The position numbers were made by a program, and so were the translations under genes. A DNA stretch of 42,805 bases. It comes from Marinobacter antarcticus (GTDB lineage Bacteria; Pseudomonadota; Gammaproteobacteria; Pseudomonadales; Oleiphilaceae). This document shows, piece after piece, positions 1-7,925 of this stretch. The notes below the pieces were generated by a model that saw nothing but the letters and a program-made list of their open reading frames with translations, ran no database searches and was not told the DNA's origin. Within the stretch, counting starts at the first letter, position 1. The number at the start of each line of letters is the position of its first letter. The DNA lies in contig NZ_DRGY01000010.1 of assembly GCF_011049865.1 (NCBI RefSeq), forward strand, positions 1-42,805, given 5' to 3'.

Positions 1-1223
1 AAGGTGCCGTTAGTGCCACCAAAACCAAAAGAGTTAGATAAGGCTACGCGCACTTCGGCGGTGCGACAGGCATTGGGAACAAGGTCAAGATCGCAGCCTT
101 CAGCGGGATTATCGAGGTTGATCGTCGGTGGTAACACACCGTCACGGATGGCCAACACGCAGAAGATGGTCTCAACAGCCCCAGCCGCGCCCAACAGGTG
201 TCCGGTCATGGATTTCGTACTGCTCATAGCCACCTGGTTTGCATGATCACCAAACACCTGCTTCACCGCAGCAATTTCCGCTACATCACCGACCAGTGTT
301 GAGGTTCCATGGGCATTAATGTAATCAATGTCTTCGGGTTTCAGGCCGGCGTCCCGAAGCGCATTGTTCATTGATCGTGCGGCACCCTCCCCGCTCGCAG
401 GCGGCGCTGTTATGTGGTGGGCATCGTCACTCATTCCAAAACCGACCAGTTCACCCTGTATGATTGCGCCACGCGCCAAGGCATGTTCGAGCTCTTCCAG
501 CACCACTACCCCGGCGCCATCACTGAGCACAAATCCGTCTCTGTCTCTATCCCATGGGCGGCTGGCTTTTTCAGGCTCATCGTTGCGGGTCGACAGAGCG
601 CGTGCAGACGAAAACGCGGCAACACCCGTGCGCGTTGTCGCCATTTCAGAACCACCGGCAAGCATTACATCGGCATCGCCGTAGGCAATAGTGCGAGCCG
701 CATACCCTATGTTATGGGTGCCCGTCGTACAGGCCGTAACAATGGCAATGTTGGGCCCGCGATAACCAAACCGAATCGCTGCATTGCCGGAAATCATGTT
801 GATGACTGACGCCGGGACGAAGAACGGTGAAACCTTTCGCGGGCCGGATTTCTCCATCGTCAGCACGTTCTTCTCGATGTATTCCAGCCCACCAATGCCG
901 GATCCAATCGCAATGCCGGCACGATCGCGATCCAGTTCGTCGTATTCATTGAGCCCACTGTTATCTATCGCTTGTTGGGCCGCAATCAGACCATAATGAA
1001 TAAACGCGTCAAGTTTTCGGGCTTCTTTAGGCGAAAGGTATGGCTCCAGGTCCAGATTTTTAATCGCACCGCCAATGCGGGTGTTGTATTCAGACGCATC
1101 AAAGCGATCGATCCTGGCAATTCCGCTACGACCTGCCCGGACACCCTCCCAGGAAGACGCAACATCGTTCCCAAGAGGAGACAACATTCCCATACCCGTT
1201 ATAACGACCCGTCTTTTGCTCAT
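1..1223 (-). CDS. fabF: FabF, beta-ketoacyl-ACP synthase II (3' end outside the window)
   Basis: This enzyme condenses malonyl-ACP with a growing acyl-ACP during fatty acid elongation in the cytosol. The translation opens [12 protein letters not shown], as family members do. It carries the catalytic cysteine in TACTTG near residue 165, then the two histidine motifs NAHGTST and [14 protein letters not shown], which give the Cys-His-His triad. The reading frame is open to the left edge and ends in FGFGGTNGT, so only about six residues of the usual roughly 414 are missing. The ATG at 1221-1223 is the start. It is the last gene of the yceD-to-fabF operon. A hairpin terminator in the 135-base gap after acpP should lower its expression relative to acpP. 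Confidence 0.97.
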   Translation of the reverse strand, partial: MSKRRVVITGMGMLSPLGNDVASSWEGVRAGRSGIARIDRFDASEYNTRIGGAIKNLDLEPYLSPKEARKLDAFIHYGLIAAQQAIDNSGLNEYDELDRDRAGIAIGSGIGGLEYIEKNVLTMEKSGPRKVSPFFVPASVINMISGNAAIRFGYRGPNIAIVTACTTGTHNIGYAARTIAYGDADVMLAGGSEMATTRTGVAAFSSARALSTRNDEPEKASRPWDRDRDGFVLSDGAGVVVLEELEHALARGAIIQGELVGFGMSDDAHHITAPPASGEGAARSMNNALRDAGLKPEDIDYINAHGTSTLVGDVAEIAAVKQVFGDHANQVAMSSTKSMTGHLLGAAGAVETIFCVLAIRDGVLPPTINLDNPAEGCDLDLVPNACRTAEVRVALSNSFGFGGTNGT

Positions 1224-1293
1224 AGCCCCGCTCACCCGGTTTTATCTCGCGCTGTTACTGAATAAACCCGAAACACGGGTTATTTCAGGCAAT

Positions 1294-1334
1294 AAAAAAG
1301 CCGTCCCTCGCTTAATGGCAAGGACGGCCTTTTG
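1294..1334 (-). terminator. Intrinsic terminator or attenuator between acpP and fabF
   Basis: Read on the minus strand, GCCGTCC and GGACGGC form a GC-rich stem that is followed at once by a run of six T. It lies just after the acpP stop codon and before fabF. Partial termination here would give much more acpP mRNA than fabF mRNA, matching the large cellular need for acyl carrier protein. Termination efficiency is inferred. Confidence 0.75.
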
Positions 1335-1358
1335 CCTAGCTTTCTTGAAAGCAGAGTA

Positions 1359-1592
1359 TCAGGTGTGCGCGACGATGTAGTCGATCGCGTTCTGAACACT
1401 GGCAAGCTTCTCGGCTTCCTCATCGGGAATTTCTGTTTCAAACTCCTCTTCCAATGCCATCACCAGCTCAACGGTGTCCAGTGAGTCAGCGCCAAGATCC
1501 TCTACAAAAGAAGACGAGTTCTGAACTTCGGACTCTTTAACGCCCAACTGTTCACAAACGATCTTCTTTACGCGCTCTTCAACTGTACTCAT
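1359..1592 (-). CDS. acpP: AcpP, acyl carrier protein
   Basis: This is a small acidic carrier of 77 residues that holds growing acyl chains on a 4'-phosphopantetheine arm for fatty acid, phospholipid and lipid A synthesis. The attachment serine is Ser37 in the signature GADSLDT. The length equals that of E. coli AcpP. I chose the ATG at 1590-1592 because it follows GAGG by five bases and gives the standard N-terminus MSTVEERV; the open frame extends upstream but lacks conserved sequence. It lies between fabG and fabF. A 135-base gap on each side suggests its own promoter upstream and an attenuator downstream. Confidence 0.98.
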   Translation of the reverse strand: MSTVEERVKKIVCEQLGVKESEVQNSSSFVEDLGADSLDTVELVMALEEEFETEIPDEEAEKLASVQNAIDYIVAHT

Positions 1593-1636
1593 AATGTCCT
1601 CACTTTGTGTATCGACCAAGCAACTCAAACGCTGCC

Positions 1637-1665
1637 AGTTTAGTGTAAACCCTGCTTTCGAACAA
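1637..1665 (-). promoter_or_regulatory. Candidate sigma-70 promoter for acpP
   Basis: On the minus strand TTGTTC (1660-1665) and TAAACT (1637-1642) are separated by 17 bases, about 40 bases upstream of the acpP start. An 8-bp perfect hairpin (1650-1657 with 1664-1671, loop TCGAAC) overlaps the -35 region. Both hexamers are imperfect, so this is a plausible internal promoter only. A dedicated acpP promoter is known in E. coli. Confidence 0.35.
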
Positions 1666-1727
1666 GCAGGGATCCGGTTAAACATGTTGTGCACCAAGGG
1701 GTTGCGCACGAGCTCCGAAACCGGAGC

Positions 1728-2471
1728 TTATCCCATGTACATTCCGCCGTTTACATGAATGGTTTCTCCAGTCACGTAGCCGGCAATATCCGACGCCAGA
1801 AATGCGACCAGAGCCGCCACTTCTTCCGGCTGCCCCAGACGACCCGCAGGTATTATTTCCAGCATAGCTTCACGCTGCCTGTCGTCCAGTTTTTTTGTCA
1901 TGTCTGTGTCGATAAACCCGGGTGCAACGCAGTTAGCGGTGATACCACGATTCGACATTTCCTTCGCAAGACTCCGGGTAAAACCCTCCACGCCCGCCTT
2001 GGCGGCGCAATAGTTCGCTTGACCAGGGTTACCCATGCTGGCCACCACGGAACTGACGTTGATAACGCGACCCCAACGGGCTTTCGCCATGCCACGCAAT
2101 ACGGCTTTGCTGGTACGGTACACGCTTGAGAGATTGGTTTCGAGCACTGATGCCCAATCATCGTCTTTCAGCCGCATCAGAAGATTATCACGGGTTATAC
2201 CGGCATTATTAACCAGAATAAGAGGCGCACCGGATTTATCCGTTATCGCTTTCAGCCCCACCTCAATACTTTCGGGGTCAGCAACGTTCATGACGATGCC
2301 GTAGCCTTTAGCACCTGCGGCGTGAAAGCTGTCCGTAATAGACGCAGCTCCCTCTGTGCTTGTGGCGGTACCCACTACTTCTGCACCCTGCTTTGCAAGC
2401 GCAAGAGCAATAGCCTTTCCTATTCCCCGAGTCGCACCGGTTACCAGTGCTGTTTTGCCTTCCAAAGACAT
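1728..2471 (-). CDS. fabG: FabG, 3-oxoacyl-ACP reductase
   Basis: This NADPH-dependent short-chain dehydrogenase reduces 3-oxoacyl-ACP to 3-hydroxyacyl-ACP in each elongation cycle. The 247 residues show the Rossmann motif TGATRGIG (residues 11-18), NNAG at 88-91, and the catalytic Ser141, Tyr154 and Lys158, spaced as in E. coli FabG. The ATG at 2469-2471 was chosen because GGGAG lies seven bases upstream and the protein then starts MSLEGKTALVTG; the open frame extends 13 codons further without conserved residues. It follows fabD by 16 bases. A 7-bp hairpin (1711-1717 with 1722-1728) sits at its stop codon without a T-run. Confidence 0.98.
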   Translation of the reverse strand: MSLEGKTALVTGATRGIGKAIALALAKQGAEVVGTATSTEGAASITDSFHAAGAKGYGIVMNVADPESIEVGLKAITDKSGAPLILVNNAGITRDNLLMRLKDDDWASVLETNLSSVYRTSKAVLRGMAKARWGRVINVSSVVASMGNPGQANYCAAKAGVEGFTRSLAKEMSNRGITANCVAPGFIDTDMTKKLDDRQREAMLEIIPAGRLGQPEEVAALVAFLASDIAGYVTGETIHVNGGMYMG

Positions 2472-2487
2472 TCGCAACTCCCTTTCT

Positions 2488-3426
2488 TCAAGACGATTCG
2501 TTTGCAGCAAGCGCCGTTTTCAACGCTTGAGGATCTTCGATCCCGTGAACGGCAAGCTCTCGATCAATCCGCTTAGCCAAGCCTGCAAGCACTTTTCCCG
2601 TTCCGCACTCAATCGCAACGGTAACATCGCTAGCCACCAGATTACGAACCGAGTCGGCCCACAGCACCGGGGAATAAAGCTGCTTGAGAAGATTGGCCTT
2701 CAGTGTAGCGGAATCTGTCACCGCTGCGGCGTTAACATTCTGTATAAGAGGTATGACAGCATCATTAAAACGCACCTCGTCCAACGCACGCCCCATCTCC
2801 TCAGCGGCGCCTTGCATCAAAGCGCAATGGGAGGGGACACTGACTGGAAGCGCCAACGCTTTGCGCGCACCTTTCGCTTTGCAAGCTTCAATAGCCCTAT
2901 CAACGGCAGCCGCAAGGCCAGCAATTACCACCTGACCAGGCGCATTGAAATTCACAGCTGCGACAACGTCGCCGTTGGCGGCCTCATCGCAGGCCGCGAT
3001 AACGTCCGCGTCTTCAAGGCCAAGAATAGCCGCCATTTTCCCTTCACCCGAAGGCACGGCTTCCTGCATCAATTCGCCACGCAGTCGCACCAGCTTCACG
3101 GCTTCTACAAAATCGAGACTCTCTGCCGCAACCAGCGCGCTATACTCGCCCAGACTGTGGCCTGCCAGGAACTGCGGCCTGGGACCGCCTGCTGCAAACC
3201 ACTGGCGCCATAGCGCGATGCTGGCTGTAAGGAGTGCTGGCTGAGTAACCATTGTCTGATTCAACTCTTCCGCCGGGCCTTTCTGACACAAGTGCCAGAG
3301 ATCATAACCAAGCACGCTAGAGGCTTCAGCAAAGGTTTTATTGATCATGGGCCAAGATTCGGCAGCCACGGAGAGCATGCCAACGGACTGGGAACCCTGA
3401 CCGGGAAACAAAAAGGCTGTTTTCAT
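2488..3426 (-). CDS. fabD: FabD, malonyl-CoA:ACP transacylase
   Basis: FabD transfers malonyl groups from CoA to AcpP, supplying the extender unit for fatty acid synthesis. The 312-residue protein begins MKTAFLFPGQGSQ, carries the nucleophile Ser91 in GHSLGEYSAL, and has the histidine motif PSHCALM in its second half. Length and motifs are normal. It is followed by fabG after 16 bases and preceded by plsX after 120 bases. In E. coli fabH lies between plsX and fabD; here that gap holds no gene. Confidence 0.98.
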   Translation of the reverse strand: MKTAFLFPGQGSQSVGMLSVAAESWPMINKTFAEASSVLGYDLWHLCQKGPAEELNQTMVTQPALLTASIALWRQWFAAGGPRPQFLAGHSLGEYSALVAAESLDFVEAVKLVRLRGELMQEAVPSGEGKMAAILGLEDADVIAACDEAANGDVVAAVNFNAPGQVVIAGLAAAVDRAIEACKAKGARKALALPVSVPSHCALMQGAAEEMGRALDEVRFNDAVIPLIQNVNAAAVTDSATLKANLLKQLYSPVLWADSVRNLVASDVTVAIECGTGKVLAGLAKRIDRELAVHGIEDPQALKTALAANESS

Positions 3427-3546
3427 AAACGGGATCTTATCGTCATTGGAAGTTTCAAGAGATTAGCCAATAGTACAAGCTGTATGGGTTTCGCGCGAGC
3501 GCGCCTCCAAAATGTAAGCGGCTCCCACCCGGGACGCTCGGGACAC

Positions 3547-4575
3547 TTACAGCATGAGATCATCAAGACGCTCATTAATCCTGCGCGGTACTTCCAGCTC
3601 AACCTCGCGAACGGCTTGACGAATGGCGGAAAGCATGGCGCGCTCATTGGCATTGCCGTGGCTTTTTATAACCACACCCTGCAGCCCCAAAAGACTGGCA
3701 CCGTTATGCCGGGAGGGGTCCATCAAACGCAGTAGGCGCGCAATAACAGGGCGCGCAAGAATACCCACGAAGCGCCCGTAAAGTGTGCGGCTGAACGTTT
3801 GCTCCATGAGTTCAATAAGCAGCCCCGCCACACCTTCCCCCGTTTTCAGAGCAATATTACCGACGAAACCATCACACACAACCACATCGGCGACGTCACG
3901 GAACAGGTCACTGCCCTCTACGTAACCGATGTAATTAATAAAGTCGCACTGGGCGAGCATATGGGAAGCAAGACGCACCTGCTCGTTGCCCTTTATTTCC
4001 TCTTCTCCGACATTCAACAGCGCGACGCGCGGCTCACCTTGCCCGCAGATCGCGGATGCCATAAGTGACCCCATCAACGCATACTGGTAAAGATTCTCGG
4101 CGCTGGAATCGACATTCGCGCCAAGATCCAAAACATGGCAGCGCCCCCGAAGGGAGGGAATCAGCTTGGCAATTGCCGGGCGCTCAATGCCTGGATACAT
4201 GCGAATAATCGACCGCCCGAAAGCCATCAGGGCCCCGGTATTTCCCGCACTGACACACCCTTGAGCTTCTCCATCGCGAACCAGGGCCAGGGCAATGGCC
4301 ATGGACGAATTTTTCTTGTGCCGCAGCGCATGGGAGGGGCGCTCATTCATACGAACAACGTCGGCCGCTTCCACAATGCGGATTCGTGGATGCCCGTTAT
4401 GCAAAAAAGCCTCAAGCTCGCTCCGGATTCCAACCAGAACAAAACTCAAGGCTTTATTTTCACGCACCGCTTCAAGGGCCGCGGCGACCACCACCGCTGG
4501 CCCTCGATCGCCACTCATAGCGTCAACCGCTATGGTGACAGGCTTCGCTTCAATCTCACTGGTGACCGGCTTCAC
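3547..4575 (-). CDS. plsX: PlsX, phosphate acyltransferase
   Basis: PlsX converts acyl-ACP to acyl-phosphate, the donor used by PlsY to start phospholipid synthesis at the membrane. The 342-residue protein shows the family N-terminus IAVDAMSGDRGP and later DLGANVDSSAENL, NVGEEEIKGNE and VCDGFVGNIALKTGEG. The usual DxMGGDxGP motif reads DAMSGDRGP here, a Gly-to-Ser change at a normally conserved place. The start is a GTG at 4573-4575, eight bases after GGA; an in-frame TAG lies only 12 codons upstream, which limits the choices. It follows rpmF by 43 bases in the same operon. Confidence 0.96.
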   Translation of the reverse strand: MKPVTSEIEAKPVTIAVDAMSGDRGPAVVVAAALEAVRENKALSFVLVGIRSELEAFLHNGHPRIRIVEAADVVRMNERPSHALRHKKNSSMAIALALVRDGEAQGCVSAGNTGALMAFGRSIIRMYPGIERPAIAKLIPSLRGRCHVLDLGANVDSSAENLYQYALMGSLMASAICGQGEPRVALLNVGEEEIKGNEQVRLASHMLAQCDFINYIGYVEGSDLFRDVADVVVCDGFVGNIALKTGEGVAGLLIELMEQTFSRTLYGRFVGILARPVIARLLRLMDPSRHNGASLLGLQGVVIKSHGNANERAMLSAIRQAVREVELEVPRRINERLDDLML

Positions 4576-4618
4576 CGATTTTCCATTCGACTGAGGTTCG
4601 TGCGGCTATGCAACGAAT

Positions 4619-4798
4619 TTACTCGTCGCTGGCTTCGATTACCTGCTTGCCACGATAGAATCCATCAGGAGACACGTGGTGACGACGATGAACTTCGCCA
4701 GTTGTGGAATCCGTGCTCAGAGCAACAGGGCTCAGAGCATCGTGGGCACGGCGCATGCCACGCTTGGAACGGGTCTTGCGATTCTTCTGTACAGCCAT
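4619..4798 (-). CDS. rpmF: Large-subunit ribosomal protein bL32
   Basis: This 59-residue basic protein is a structural part of the 50S ribosomal subunit. Its N-terminus [20 protein letters not shown] is nearly that of E. coli L32, and the later GFYRGKQVI matches GYYRGRKVI. It has no CxxC zinc pairs, so it is the zinc-independent form. It sits in the conserved order yceD-rpmF-plsX, linking ribosome production to lipid synthesis. The C-terminus EASDE is a little longer and more acidic than in E. coli. Confidence 0.96.
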   Translation of the reverse strand: MAVQKNRKTRSKRGMRRAHDALSPVALSTDSTTGEVHRRHHVSPDGFYRGKQVIEASDE

Positions 4799-4902
4799 GG
4801 TTATACTCCTGACCTGTTAACGTAAACTTTGCGTGAATATCGCTACAAGTAACATGTGTTCGTTTGATTGCGCCGGCCTCCGAAAAGATGCCCACGCCCG
4901 CA

Positions 4903-5457
4903 TTAATGCTTGGTTTTCTTGAGACCCGCCAGCACGCTGAACGGGTTATCGCCCGACTTTTCTTCCGCTGTAGCTGAAGAATTGCCGGGTTCGTACGCTT
5001 CCAGATCTTCTTTCGCAGGACATTCATTCCTGTCGTGAAGCGGGTACGGAGGCAGAACCAACAACAACTCGTCCTCCGCCATCGCCCAGAGATCTGCACT
5101 GAAGTCGTCCGTCAGATACGGCTCGAGCTCCCTTGGCAACCGTTGCGCCTGCTCATCACTGGTGACAAGCCCCAACGCGAACCGGGAGACCAGCACAGAA
5201 TTCATACTTTCCATACAGCGCTGACATTCCAGCCTGACAGAGGCCTCGAGTTCACCAGACACAACCCGGCGGCGCTCTCCATCCATGTAAAAGGACAGAT
5301 TTACCCGACAAGTAGCGTCGTCGTCGAATCCCAAAACAGCTTTGCGGAAACGAGTGAGCGCACTCAGAGGAATCGCTCCCTCCAGCACGCTGGTATGCTC
5401 CGCCAACTTGTAAGGGTCGACTATTTTAGGTAACTCGGTATTAGACGCGTTTGACAT
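4903..5457 (-). CDS. yceD: YceD, large-ribosomal-subunit RNA accumulation protein (DUF177)
   Basis: The YceD family is linked to 23S rRNA accumulation and is almost always encoded before rpmF, as here. The 184-residue protein has the family pattern VDPYKLAEHTSVLEG near the N-terminus, LECQRCMESM in the middle (a CxxC pair), and an acidic PLHDRNECPAKEDLEAY segment. The C-terminus DNPFSVLAGLKK also fits the family. No other start codon is available before the conserved VDP segment, so the ATG at 5455-5457 is well supported. The promoter hexamers at 5467-5495 put the expected transcript start only about three bases before this ATG, with no room for a ribosome binding site. Confidence 0.92.
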   Translation of the reverse strand: MSNASNTELPKIVDPYKLAEHTSVLEGAIPLSALTRFRKAVLGFDDDATCRVNLSFYMDGERRRVVSGELEASVRLECQRCMESMNSVLVSRFALGLVTSDEQAQRLPRELEPYLTDDFSADLWAMAEDELLLVLPPYPLHDRNECPAKEDLEAYEPGNSSATAEEKSGDNPFSVLAGLKKTKH

Positions 5458-5466
5458 AGGCGCGCA

Positions 5467-5495
5467 ATTCTAGGGGCCGAGCGCGCTTCTGTCAA
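5467..5495 (-). promoter_or_regulatory. Strong sigma-70 promoter of the yceD-rpmF-plsX-fab operon
   Basis: On the minus strand a perfect TTGACA (5490-5495) and TAGAAT (5467-5472, five of six consensus bases) are separated by exactly 17 bases. The predicted +1 near 5460 is about three bases upstream of the yceD ATG, so the mRNA would be almost leaderless. This is the best promoter match seen in the window. Confidence 0.8.
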
Positions 5496-5595
5496 AGACT
5501 TCGTTGGGTTTTGAACGGGGGTTCCGGATTCCGTAGGTGTATTCTACGATACGCACACTTAAAAACGACGCACAAATCCCGAAAGGATCGACTCT

Positions 5596-6192
5596 ATGTC
5601 CGGAAAACCCCTGTTACTGGCATCTTCATCCCGGTATCGCCACGACCTTCTCAAACGACTTGGACTACCCTTCTCGAGCGCCAGCCCCGACATTGATGAA
5701 TCCCCTTTTGCGGGAGAGACGCCCCACAACCTCGCCATACGCTTGGCTGAGCTTAAAGCCAGGGCGTTTGCGTCTGAATACCCGGGGCACTGGATTATCG
5801 GTTCCGATCAGGTAGCCGCCTTGCCAGATGGCACCCTGCTAAGCAAACCGGGAAATTACTCGAATGCCTTTGCACAACTGGCCCAAAGCAGCGGTCAGAA
5901 CATTAACTTCCTGACCGGGCTTGCGCTGTTGGACGCCAGCTCAGGAAACCTGCAAACCTGCTGCGAAGAGTTTTCCGTTCATTTCCGGAATCTGTCCGCG
6001 GAGGAAATCAATGCCTATCTGCGCAAGGAAGAGCCTTACGACTGTGCCGGTAGCTTCAAGATGGAAGGCTTGGGCATCACGTTGTTCACGGCTCTGCAGG
6101 GCAGAGATCCGAACAGCCTGATCGGCCTCCCCCTGATTGCACTGACCAACATGTTAACGGCATGGGGCAGAAACCCGCTCCTCGAGCCTTAG
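5596..6192 (+). CDS. Maf-family nucleotide pyrophosphatase (YceF type)
   Basis: Maf/YceF proteins hydrolyse modified nucleoside triphosphates such as 7-methyl-GTP, a house-cleaning role. The 198-residue protein starts MSGKPLLLASSSRYR, with the family motif LASSSxxR, then the conserved acidic segment DIDESPFAGETP and the catalytic-region motif IGSDQVAAL. KPGNYSNAFAQL and DCAGSFKMEGLGI complete the fold. E. coli yceF is also next to yceD, here divergently. The ATG is preceded by AAGGA nine bases upstream. It converges with sppA, leaving ten bases between stops. The YceF assignment over YhdE rests on context and the DQ motif. Confidence 0.93.
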   Translation: MSGKPLLLASSSRYRHDLLKRLGLPFSSASPDIDESPFAGETPHNLAIRLAELKARAFASEYPGHWIIGSDQVAALPDGTLLSKPGNYSNAFAQLAQSSGQNINFLTGLALLDASSGNLQTCCEEFSVHFRNLSAEEINAYLRKEEPYDCAGSFKMEGLGITLFTALQGRDPNSLIGLPLIALTNMLTAWGRNPLLEP

Positions 6193-6202
6193 CAAGCTTG
6201 CG

Positions 6203-7240
6203 CTATCGCAACTCCAGACGGGACTCAGTCAACTGCTCAACAACACTTTGACCAAAAGACATCCCTAACTGATCCACAAGATCGCGCAGCGGGCCTTTGT
6301 GATGGGTGTAATCAACCATGTCTTCCTGGCCGATGATCTGTCTTGCAACATGGGAAGCACTGCCAAGCCCGTCAATAAGGCCCAACTCCAATGCTTGCTC
6401 GCCGCTCCAGACCAAACCGCTAAACAAACGGTCATCGTTCGCGAGGCGATCGCCACGCCCTTCTTTAACGGCGTTTATAAACTGTTGATGAGTGGTCTCC
6501 AGCACGTCTTGCCAGAACGCCACCTCCTGGTCTTGCTCCGGTGAGAACGGGTCCAGAAAGCCCTTGTTTTCACCGGCCGTGTAAAGCCTGCGCTCAACAC
6601 CCAACTTATCCATGATACCGGTAAATCCAAAGCCGCCGGCTACAACACCGATAGATCCCACCAGGCTGGCCCGGTTTGCGTAGATCTCATCCGCTGCAGA
6701 AGCAATATAATAAGCGCCGGACGCGCCGACATCCGAGATCACCGCATACACTTTCTTTTCCGGATACTCTGCCCGTAACCGTTTGATCTCGTCATACACA
6801 TAGCCGGACTGAACCGGGCTTCCTCCCGGGCTATTGATGCGCAGGATGACCGCCACGGAATCCTCTTGCTCAAAAGCTGAGCGCAAAGAACCCACAATGT
6901 TATCGGCGCTGGCGAGTTCGTCCGCAGCAATTGGGCCGTTTATTTCAACCAGCGCCGTATGTTTGCCAGTCGTTACACCCATGCTGCCGCTAAACGGCGC
7001 CCAGACGATCGCCAGTAACGCGAATAAATAGGTAAACGTAAGCAGCTTGAAAAAAATTCCCCAGCGCCGGCTTTTGCGCTGTTCGGATTGCAGAGACATC
7101 ACCAGCTTTTCAATCAGTCGCCAGTCGCGACCCGATGTTGGCGGCAAGTCCGGCCGACTGCGCCCTGAACGAGGCGCTGCTTGCGGCTCTGAAGATGCAT
7201 CATTCCACTCTGAAGTCTTATCGGAATCCCATTCACTCAT
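6203..7240 (-). CDS. sppA: SppA-type signal peptide peptidase (family S49)
   Basis: This membrane-anchored serine protease degrades remnant signal peptides in the inner membrane. The 345-residue protein has a hydrophilic N-terminus, one membrane segment at about 62-83, and a single S49 domain. The nucleophile is Ser174 in GASGAYY and the general base is Lys226 in GENKG; the 52-residue spacing equals that between Ser147 and Lys199 of Bacillus subtilis SppA. VILRINSPGGSP forms the oxyanion-region strand. It is the short (half-length) form, not the double-domain E. coli enzyme. It is the third gene of the rluC-HAD-sppA operon, starting 37 bases after the phosphatase stop. Confidence 0.93.
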   Translation of the reverse strand: MSEWDSDKTSEWNDASSEPQAAPRSGRSRPDLPPTSGRDWRLIEKLVMSLQSEQRKSRRWGIFFKLLTFTYLFALLAIVWAPFSGSMGVTTGKHTALVEINGPIAADELASADNIVGSLRSAFEQEDSVAVILRINSPGGSPVQSGYVYDEIKRLRAEYPEKKVYAVISDVGASGAYYIASAADEIYANRASLVGSIGVVAGGFGFTGIMDKLGVERRLYTAGENKGFLDPFSPEQDQEVAFWQDVLETTHQQFINAVKEGRGDRLANDDRLFSGLVWSGEQALELGLIDGLGSASHVARQIIGQEDMVDYTHHKGPLRDLVDQLGMSFGQSVVEQLTESRLELR

Positions 7241-7277
7241 GCGTCTATCCTGTCAGAAACAAAAACTCGAAGATTAA

Positions 7278-7925
7278 TTACAAACCGAGAACGCCACGAA
7301 GATCCGGCACAGAATCAACAATGGCATGAGGTGCGTAGCCGCCAAGCACGTCGCGCTTGTGCACACCCCATTCAACGCCTATCGACGGCATTCCGATGCG
7401 CTGGGCCATTTCAAGATCGTAGCGGGTATCGCCGATCATAACCGCCTCTGCAGGCTCGATCCCGTAAAACACCAGAATCTCCTCAAGCATGCGCGGGTCC
7501 GGCTTGGATCGGGTTTCGTCGGCACAGCGGGTAATGTCAAAATGCCGCCCCAGCCCACTGGACGTAAGCGCAGACTCAAGGCCTTTGCGGCTTTTCCCCG
7601 TTGCCACAGAGCACCCACGCCCAGCGCTTCTCAGGTCGGCGACAACGTCTGCCATACCCTCGAATATATTTTGTGGCGTCGTCACTTTACGGAAAAAATA
7701 ATCGGCGTAGCCCTCCCGAATACGGGTCATCTCCTGGCGGCTGATTCCGGGGTAAAGCCGCTCCAGCGCCTCAACCATGCCCAGACCAATAATGTCACGA
7801 TAGGCCTCTCTCTCCAGCGCCGGATGCCCTAACTCGGTAGCCGCCTGATGCAGGCTGTCGGCAATATGGTCTACGGAATCGACGAGCGTTCCGTCCCAAT
7901 CAAAAATAACAACTTTCACATCCAT
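7278..7925 (-). CDS. HAD-superfamily phosphatase (phosphoglycolate-phosphatase-like)
   Basis: All four HAD motifs are visible in this 215-residue protein: motif I DWDGTLVDS (nucleophile Asp9, acid/base Asp11), motif II around SVATGKSR, motif III lysine in SKPDP, and motif IV MIGDTRYDLEMA. A helical cap lies between motifs I and II, typical of subclass IA enzymes acting on small phosphomonoesters. The substrate cannot be read from sequence. Its ATG overlaps the rluC stop codon in TAATG, indicating translational coupling. The rluC-HAD-sppA order is shared with pseudomonads. Confidence 0.92.
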   Translation of the reverse strand: MDVKVVIFDWDGTLVDSVDHIADSLHQAATELGHPALEREAYRDIIGLGMVEALERLYPGISRQEMTRIREGYADYFFRKVTTPQNIFEGMADVVADLRSAGRGCSVATGKSRKGLESALTSSGLGRHFDITRCADETRSKPDPRMLEEILVFYGIEPAEAVMIGDTRYDLEMAQRIGMPSIGVEWGVHKRDVLGGYAPHAIVDSVPDLRGVLGL

